This document shows, in pieces, positions 6,591 to 11,690 of a stretch of DNA of 11,690 nucleotides (its first letter is position 1; each line of letters starts with the position of its first letter). Where the stretch lies: assembly GCA_026692885.1 (NCBI GenBank), contig JAPLNJ010001057.1, positions 1 to 11,690 of the forward strand. Direction: 5' to 3'. A program made the position numbers and the translations under genes. This DNA comes from Planctomycetota bacterium (lineage in GTDB: Bacteria > Planctomycetota > Planctomycetia > Pirellulales > Pirellulaceae). Under the pieces are notes generated by a model. That model was not told the DNA's origin and did not search any database. It was given only the letters and a program-made list of their open reading frames with translations.

Positions 6591-8168
6591 TTAGCAGGTT
6601 TGGCTATCCGTCAGTTTGGCCAGGGCCTGGTCGATCCGCCCGACCACGCGTTCTCGCCCTAGAATGGTCAACGTCTCGAACAGGCCGAAACCAACCGCCT
6701 TGCCGGTCACGGCCACACGCAAAGCGTGGATGATCTGGCCTACCTGGATAGCCTCGCTGGTCACGAAATCGTGCAACAATCGCTCCAGTTGTGGCGCGTC
6801 GAACGCATCGAGCGTGCGCAACTGATCCCGGAACTTCGTCAGCAGGCCCGCCGCTTCGGCCGGCTTACGTAGACGCTTGTCGAAGGCTTTGTCGTCGTAC
6901 GACAACCGCTCGTCGGGGGTAAAAAAATCGGCATAGTCCAAAATATCGCCGACGACTTTGACCCGTTCTCCGGCCGCTCGCAAGATTTCCGCCAACCTCG
7001 GTGCGAGGTTGGCGGGCGGCGGTGAGGGAACGAGTCCCGCCTGCTCCAGGAACGGCTGGGCCAGCGCCACCTTATGTGCCAACGGCACCGCCCGCAGGTG
7101 TCGTTCCTGGAAGGCCAGCAGTTTCTGAGGATCGAAACTCGCAGGTGCCTTATTCACTCGCTCCAGCGTGAAATGCCGGAGCATTTCCTCACGCGTGAAG
7201 TCCTCCGTCCGGTCATCGAGCGACCAGCCCAACAGCAGCAGGTAGTTGAGCAACGCGGCGGGCAGGAACCCAACCTCGCGATAGAAGTCGACGATCACCG
7301 GATTGAACGTGTCTGCGGAGACCGGGAACCCGATCGCCTTGGCGATTCGCTCCCCCTGCTCGTAGAGCTTGCGGAAATCGGGATGTTTCAGGTACTGGTC
7401 GAGTTTGCGTTTGCTCAGTTTGTTCGGACTGCCCGGCTCAGCGACGTACGGCAAGTGAGCGTATTGAGGAAGTTCGTAGCCGAGACTTTGCGCAATGAAC
7501 ACCTGCCGCGGCGTGTTGGAGAGGTGTTCGACCGCTCGGATCACGTGCGTGATCTCGAAGTCATGATCGTCCACCACACTCGCCAAGTGGTACAAGCAGG
7601 ACCCGTCGGGGCGTTGCATCACGTGATCTGGTTCGCCCGCCCAGGCAAACTCGACGTCCCCCCGGACCAGATCGTGAAACCGGCACTTGCCCTCGCGCGG
7701 CATCTTGAGACGCACCACCGCGGAACGCCCTTCCGCAGCCCAATGGGCCGCTTCCGCGTCCGTCGCCGCCAGCCAGTTGCGGCTGTACACAAAGGGACGT
7801 TTCTCGCGTTCGGCGACTTCGCGTTCGGCCACCAGCTCCTCGGGTCGCGAGAAATCGCGGTACGCCATACCTCGCCGCAACAGCTCCTGTACCGCGTGTT
7901 GGTGGCGTTCTGACCGTTGCGACTGGAAATAGGGAGCGTGCGGGCCACCAACGTCAGGCCCTTCATCCCAATCCAGCCCCAACCAACGGAAACCGTCCAG
8001 GATCGGCTGCAAAGCCTCGTGCACATTCCGTTGCTGGTCCGTGTCGTCGATGCGCAGGATAAATTGTCCGCCGTGCTGCTTGGCAAACAACCAATTAAAC
8101 AAGGCCGTCCGCACACCGCCGATGTGCAGATAACCTGTCGGACTTGGGGCAAATCGCGTACGAACCAT
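6591..8168 (-). CDS. gltX: Glutamyl-tRNA synthetase
   Basis: A 525-residue class I synthetase that charges tRNA-Glu, and in some bacteria also tRNA-Gln. The N-terminus [20 protein letters not shown] (5-24) is the GluRS signature with HIGG at 15-18, and KLSKRK (250-255) is the KMSKS motif. Other typical parts are ILRIDDTD (37-44), the segment [20 protein letters not shown] (191-210) followed by [12 protein letters not shown], and a helical C-terminal anticodon domain. Only two cysteines are seen in the N-terminal half (162, 191), so there is no Cys-rich zinc site. The ATG has a modest GAAAGG close upstream. It is the first gene of gltX-glnS-GNAT. With GlnRS encoded next door it is presumably discriminating (Glu only), which the sequence alone does not prove. 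Confidence 0.97.
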   Translation of the reverse strand: MVRTRFAPSPTGYLHIGGVRTALFNWLFAKQHGGQFILRIDDTDQQRNVHEALQPILDGFRWLGLDWDEGPDVGGPHAPYFQSQRSERHQHAVQELLRRGMAYRDFSRPEELVAEREVAEREKRPFVYSRNWLAATDAEAAHWAAEGRSAVVRLKMPREGKCRFHDLVRGDVEFAWAGEPDHVMQRPDGSCLYHLASVVDDHDFEITHVIRAVEHLSNTPRQVFIAQSLGYELPQYAHLPYVAEPGSPNKLSKRKLDQYLKHPDFRKLYEQGERIAKAIGFPVSADTFNPVIVDFYREVGFLPAALLNYLLLLGWSLDDRTEDFTREEMLRHFTLERVNKAPASFDPQKLLAFQERHLRAVPLAHKVALAQPFLEQAGLVPSPPPANLAPRLAEILRAAGERVKVVGDILDYADFFTPDERLSYDDKAFDKRLRKPAEAAGLLTKFRDQLRTLDAFDAPQLERLLHDFVTSEAIQVGQIIHALRVAVTGKAVGFGLFETLTILGRERVVGRIDQALAKLTDSQTC

Positions 8169-8346
8169 GTCGCCTTTCGGGGGTCAGCGTCGTGGCTGAC
8201 GATCACGGGATGGCTGAAGGACGCACACCGCAACCGCACCGACCACGGGCTGTGCCCATGATTAGACGGCTTCGCTCGCATTCGTCCAAGGGGGAGCAGA
8301 AGGGTGGAGATGATTGTAGCGGCGCGGGTGGTTCCCGCCAAGGTAC

Positions 8347-9681
8347 TCACGCCGCCCGGCGAATCGGCTGGTCACGGCGACCAAGCTTTCGCAGCCGACG
8401 ACGCTCAGCCTTGCTGGTCTGGTCGCGTCCGTCGTCCTGTGCGTCTTCTTCGTCCTCGTCCGTATCACGCGGGAGAGCGGCCGGTCGGCCCGGAGCATCC
8501 TTCGTCGTCGGCGAGGCCGGAGGACGAGACGAAGTCGGGGCCGGTTGGGACTTCGGGGATGCCTGCCCGCCGACGGACACTCGCGGCTCGCCAGCTGGCC
8601 GTTGAGCCGGCTCGGGCTGAGACTTCGGGGATGCCGCTGGCGTCTTGCGCTCGGTCGGGGCACTCCGCGACTCCGCCGCCGCGACCACGCTTTCGCGTTG
8701 GTCGGATGCTCTTGAGGCAGACTCGGTTGCCACGGTCTTCGTTGGCTTTGAACTTTCGTCCGCCTTGACCGCGGCGGGGGCACGTTTCCGCTTGGTCGCG
8801 GCTTTGGTCCGCGAACGGGCTGCGAGCATTCCGTGAGCTTCCAGGAATACGTGGCGGCTGTAGGTCGCAATCGCCAAGAAAGTGGCTAGATAACCCACCA
8901 TGGCTGCGGAGGAGACGGTCATCACTTGCAGGACTTCACTGGTCGGGGCCAGTAGGCCTGATCCAACCAGATTCGCCGTGAGATAGCCACAGGTAGCGAT
9001 TACCAAGAATGCCAGTGAAGTCCGGCTGCGACGGACTTCAATCGCCAGACGCGTACTAATCATCAGCCACGCGCTGCCCAAGACCAGCGGCGTCCACAAG
9101 GCGGTTGCCTGCGAGGTCTTGGCTCCGCACAGTCGGGCGACCAAATCCGCCAGGTCGTCTCCGGCATGCGTCGAGACGCCCAGTCCCATTCCGATCCAAA
9201 CCAGCGGAATCCAGGTCCATAGCCGATATCGGCCCCGATAGTCATCCAGGCGATGTCGCCGGAGACGATAAATCAGCAGGCTTTGAATCGCTGTCGCTGC
9301 TAGCAATACGAAAGAGAAGCAAGCAGCCAGCTCTCCACGAGCTCGCAGGTCCAACGATCGGCAGGCACAAGGCCATAACTCCTGCGGCCATAGCAATAGG
9401 TTTCCGTAGGCAGCCTCAAAGGCGGCGATGACCGACAGACCTGCCAGCAAGATGACGACCAACGTCCAACGGCGTCGCGGGATCAGAGTCATGATGGATG
9501 GCTGACGATCCGCCAACGCGGCGGCGGGATACGCCACGGTGTTGCTCAACGAGCTTCGGCGATCCGCGGTGGATGATTGCGAACCTGCCGTCTCCCTGAC
9601 AGCGGAGGAATCGGAGCGGTTCTCCTCAATCAGGACTCGCCGTCGGCGTTGATCGCCTTGTCCGCTGCGTGGAAATGGCAT
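8347..9681 (-). CDS. Multi-pass membrane protein with long charged, disordered C-terminal tail
   Basis: A 444-residue protein of unknown function. Residues 1-63 are Ser/Arg-rich and polar. About six hydrophobic segments follow (~72-92, 118-138, 154-171, 191-211, 222-243, 251-274). Residues ~285-444 form a low-complexity tail rich in Ala, Pro, Ser, Lys and Glu, with SPKSQP twice (351-356 and 375-380), an acidic run DTDEDEEDAQDD (406-417) and a basic end SKAERRRLRKLGRR (423-436). No enzyme or transporter motif was recognised. The start is uncertain: neither the ATG at 9681 nor the internal ATG at 9492 (M64, just before PRRRW and TM1) has a strong ribosome binding site. It lies 178 nt upstream of gltX, same strand, and may or may not share its transcript. 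Confidence 0.78.
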   Translation of the reverse strand: MPFPRSGQGDQRRRRVLIEENRSDSSAVRETAGSQSSTADRRSSLSNTVAYPAAALADRQPSIMTLIPRRRWTLVVILLAGLSVIAAFEAAYGNLLLWPQELWPCACRSLDLRARGELAACFSFVLLAATAIQSLLIYRLRRHRLDDYRGRYRLWTWIPLVWIGMGLGVSTHAGDDLADLVARLCGAKTSQATALWTPLVLGSAWLMISTRLAIEVRRSRTSLAFLVIATCGYLTANLVGSGLLAPTSEVLQVMTVSSAAMVGYLATFLAIATYSRHVFLEAHGMLAARSRTKAATKRKRAPAAVKADESSKPTKTVATESASRASDQRESVVAAAESRSAPTERKTPAASPKSQPEPAQRPAGEPRVSVGGQASPKSQPAPTSSRPPASPTTKDAPGRPAALPRDTDEDEEDAQDDGRDQTSKAERRRLRKLGRRDQPIRRAA

Positions 9682-9868
9682 TGGTTCGGACTCAGAGAAG
9701 AGACAAGAGAAACAGCGTCACTAGAGTTTTCGGCATGCCAGACCTCAGACTGGAGTATCCCCCGCTGAAGATTGCGACCGCAAGACAGGACGTGCGAGAT
9801 AGCAGGGTATGGCTGGAAGACTGGGAGAAATGCGTGAATCTGTCGCCGGGGCCCTTGATCGGAATGTT

Positions 9869-9933
9869 GGCCTTGATCATAACGCTGCGAAATGCTAGCA
9901 GTGACGGCATTTCACAACCCTACGATCAAGGCC
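9869..9933. repeat. Nested inverted repeat downstream of the FAH gene
   Basis: The outer arms GGCCTTGATC (9869-9878) and GATCAAGGCC (9924-9933) are a perfect 10-bp inverted repeat. Inside, 9886-9895 pairs with 9907-9916 at nine of ten positions (core GAAATGC/GCATTTC) around an 11-nt loop. It starts 17 nt past the FAH stop in the direction of that gene. There is no T-run. It could be a transcript-end structure or a remnant repeat element. The rest of 9682-9949 shows no convincing gene. Confidence 0.6.
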
Positions 9934-9949
9934 GATCCTTGGGTGAGCA

Positions 9950-10709
9950 CTATTCCGCCACGACACAATTCCGCAGCAGCCCGATCTTCTCGATTTCCAC
10001 CTCGACGACATCGCCAGGCTTCAGGAATACCGGCGGCTTTCGGGCGACGCCCACGCCGGGCGGAGTCCCAGTGAAGAGCACGTCCCCGACCTTCAGCGTA
10101 CAGACGTCCGAGACGTAAGAGATGAGTTGATCGATCGGAAAGATCAGTTGCTTTGTATTCGACTGTTGCATGGTCTGCCCATTCAGACGCAAGCAGATGT
10201 CCAGCGAGCTGGCGTCGCCAACTTCGTCGGGCGTGACCAGTTCGGGGCCGAAGGGGGCAAAGCCGTCGAACGACTTGCCGAGCAACCACTGACCGCCAGG
10301 TTTCTCCTGCTGCCAGTCGCGGGCCGACACGTCGTGTCCACAGGTATAGCCCGCCACATGTTCCCAAGCCTGATCGCGGGGAATGTGTCGCCCGCCGCGT
10401 CCCAACACCACGACCAACTCCGCCTCGTAGTCGACCCGTCTCTGCGGCGTGATCGGCATAGTTCAAGCCAATGCAGATCACTTTCTCCGGGTCGGGGACG
10501 GGGGCCAGCAACTCGATGGTCTCGGCGGTCAGCACGGGGCCTTGGACCAGCGCCACCCGCGCGCGTTCGATGGCCGCGATACCTTGGGCCAGGAAGGCCT
10601 TCATCGTGAACGGGATCTGCGGATCCGCATGATTCAAATCCACGTAGCCACGTTCCCCGACCCCGGCGATGCGTGGGCCAGTGTCACTGCGATAAGTCAC
10701 AAATCTCAT
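9950..10709 (-). pseudogene. Fumarylacetoacetate hydrolase family protein, frameshifted by internal deletion
   Basis: Two frames together encode one FAH-family enzyme; members cleave or decarboxylate C-C bonds in 2-oxo acid or beta-diketone breakdown. The N-terminal part (10709 to ~10440; ATG with GGAGGAG 9 nt upstream) reads normally through [14 protein letters not shown] (77-90), which carries the His/Glu pair of the catalytic lid. The C-terminal part continues in another frame from [10 protein letters not shown] (about 10435) through [34 protein letters not shown] and the stop at 9950; it carries the metal-binding Glu residues (YEAEL) and Asp (GHDVSARD). Family members usually have about 30 residues between these blocks, including the strand with the substrate-binding Lys. 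Here they are fused with almost none. The frame change requires a loss of 3n+2 nt. It is either a real inactivation or an assembly error. The uninterrupted first frame past 10440 is not meaningful protein. Confidence 0.85.
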
Positions 10710-10870
10710 GAATCTTCACTCCTCCGCTTCGAGAGACATCCACGCGATAAACTTAACCGAGGACAGCAGAAACGACAAGCGAGGCACAGCGTGTTAGCCC
10801 CGATTTGACGTTAACTGTTGTGCGACCTACCCTTGCAGCATCCATAGTCTCTTTCACGGACGTACCAACC

Positions 10871-11690
10871 ATGATACATCAGCAAACTCGCGAATTCAGT
10901 TCTGAAGCCACGGGGGAGACCTTACGTTCTACCGAACGCCAACTCTCCGTCGTATCGTCGCTCATGGAGAATCTCCAGGAAGCGACCTGTGCCAACCAGT
11001 CGCCGCAGGCCCGCCAGGACAGCGCACACCAAAATCGGTTGGTGCTGAGCAGGCTGGGGATGGCCAGTGCCCTGTTTGTAGCGTTGCGCGCCAAGCATGC
11101 TGCGACCGCAGCTCATTCGTTGCGAGTCGCGTTGACCTGCTCTGCCTGGTCCTTCCTGCTGGAACTGAGCGACGAGGAGCGTGACGTCTTGGAAGTGGCG
11201 GCGTTGCTGCACGATGTGGGCAAAATCGGGATCCCGGACCGCGTGCTACTCAAACCGGGCGAATTGTCTGCGGAAGAAATCCGCATCATGCATCGCCATC
11301 GCGATCACACCCGCGACATCCTGAGCACGTGCTGCACGTCGCAGGAGATTGTCGATACCATCTGCTACTCGGGAGCTTGGTTCGATGGCCGCAGTCAGGG
11401 CTTCGATCGGCACGGCGAAGATCTGCCTCGTACCGCCCGGATCCTGGCCATCAGCGAGGCTTTCGATGCGATGACCACGAACCATGTCTACCGCCGAGCG
11501 ATGTCGCGAGAACGGGCTGTGACGGAGATGTTCGAGCATGCCGGCACGCAATTTGATCCGCAGTTGATTCGTAAATTCGTCCGTTTCTTAGGCAGCGATC
11601 ACGACCAGCTGCGGGCCTCGGTCATGAGCCACTGGTTACAGGAATTGAGGGATGGCTCTGGGAGCGGCGTCTGGCAGCTCCGCGCCGGTC
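10871..11690 (+). CDS. HD-GYP-type (degenerate) signalling protein, 3' end outside window
   Basis: The frame is open from the ATG at 10871 to the window edge: 273 residues without a stop. Residues 1-~70 show no known domain. Residues ~78-240 are an HD-GYP-like domain, the class that hydrolyses c-di-GMP. Conserved parts are AHSLRV (81-86), AALLHDVGKIGIPD (110-123, H114/D115), LLKPGELSAEE (126-136), an IMHRH segment (139-143) and AFDAMTTNHVYRRAMS (197-212). The expected HHE...DGxGYP segment is replaced by YSGAWFDGRSQGF (166-178): both histidines and the GYP motif are gone. The Asp of the usual VAD is Glu195. Several metal ligands are therefore missing, and c-di-GMP hydrolysis is doubtful. A sensor or scaffold role is possible. 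The start is tentative, since no strong ribosome binding site precedes it. It is divergent from the FAH gene. Confidence 0.85.
   Translation, partial: MIHQQTREFSSEATGETLRSTERQLSVVSSLMENLQEATCANQSPQARQDSAHQNRLVLSRLGMASALFVALRAKHAATAAHSLRVALTCSAWSFLLELSDEERDVLEVAALLHDVGKIGIPDRVLLKPGELSAEEIRIMHRHRDHTRDILSTCCTSQEIVDTICYSGAWFDGRSQGFDRHGEDLPRTARILAISEAFDAMTTNHVYRRAMSRERAVTEMFEHAGTQFDPQLIRKFVRFLGSDHDQLRASVMSHWLQELRDGSGSGVWQLRAG

Noticed and set aside
8247..8258. GGGCTGTGCCCA, identical to the core of the hairpin repeats, upstream of gltX
   Set aside because: Only 12 nt match, and neither the GTAGG start nor a second arm is present. It may be a decayed half-copy but cannot be supported.
8318..8341. 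Short GC hairpin (GCGGG...CCCGC) just after the membrane-protein stop, considered as a terminator
   Set aside because: Only 5 bp pair and no T-run follows on the minus strand.
8387..8398. Match to the GGCTGCGAAAG leader on the minus strand inside the membrane-protein gene
   Set aside because: It encodes the basic C-terminal RLRKLG segment in frame, and no hairpin repeat adjoins it. The short match is probably chance.
9692..9910. Minus-strand open frame of 72 codons between the FAH gene and the membrane-protein gene
   Set aside because: It has no recognisable domain or ribosome binding site and overlaps the nested dyad. It is more likely non-coding.
10805..10850. TTGACG followed by CATAGT upstream of the HD-GYP-type gene as a sigma-70 promoter
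   Set aside because: The two boxes are 32 nt apart, far from the usual 16-18, and no better -10 box is seen at correct spacing.

Overview
The window looks like chromosomal DNA of a planctomycete, probably of the Pirellula/Rhodopirellula kind. That placement is an inference. It rests on a DUF1598-like C-terminus, a secreted SHD1-domain protein with a Pro/Glu/Lys-rich linker, a GlnRS gene beside a GluRS gene, an exported L-rhamnose mutarotase, a membrane protein with a long charged tail, and hairpin repeats built on GTAGGGTGGGC. DNA is GC-rich and genes are fairly spread out. No rRNA, tRNA, CRISPR array, transposase or phage gene was seen.

Layout. (1) 2-2829, plus strand: the 3' end of a DUF1598-like gene, then an SSS-family sodium:solute symporter 15 nt later, then an exported L-rhamnose mutarotase. 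The last two make a plausible sugar-uptake pair. (2) 2830-3963: a hairpin repeat and a rho-independent terminator separate this block from a convergent minus-strand gene for a secreted SHD1-domain protein. (3) 3964-4337: a non-coding stretch with a perfect 9-bp dyad and a 114-bp element with inverted ends. (4) 4329-8168, minus strand, a compact operon: gltX (GluRS), glnS (GlnRS) and a small ArgA-like GNAT acetyltransferase, with gaps of 32 and 46 nt. (5) 8347-9681, minus strand: a six-helix membrane protein of unknown function with a disordered, highly charged C-terminal tail. (6) 9682-9949: an intergenic region with a nested dyad. (7) 9950-10709, minus strand: a fumarylacetoacetate hydrolase-family gene broken by an internal deletion and frameshift. 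(8) 10871 to the end, plus strand, open at the window edge: an HD-GYP-type protein in which several signature residues are replaced.

Most of the window is ordinary housekeeping or lineage-typical content, and no multi-gene undescribed system is evident. The points most worth a second look are: a recurring small element that abuts the 3' ends of two unrelated genes and appears to supply the stop codon of one; the degenerate HD-GYP domain; the frameshifted FAH gene; and the signal peptide on a normally cytoplasmic mutarotase.
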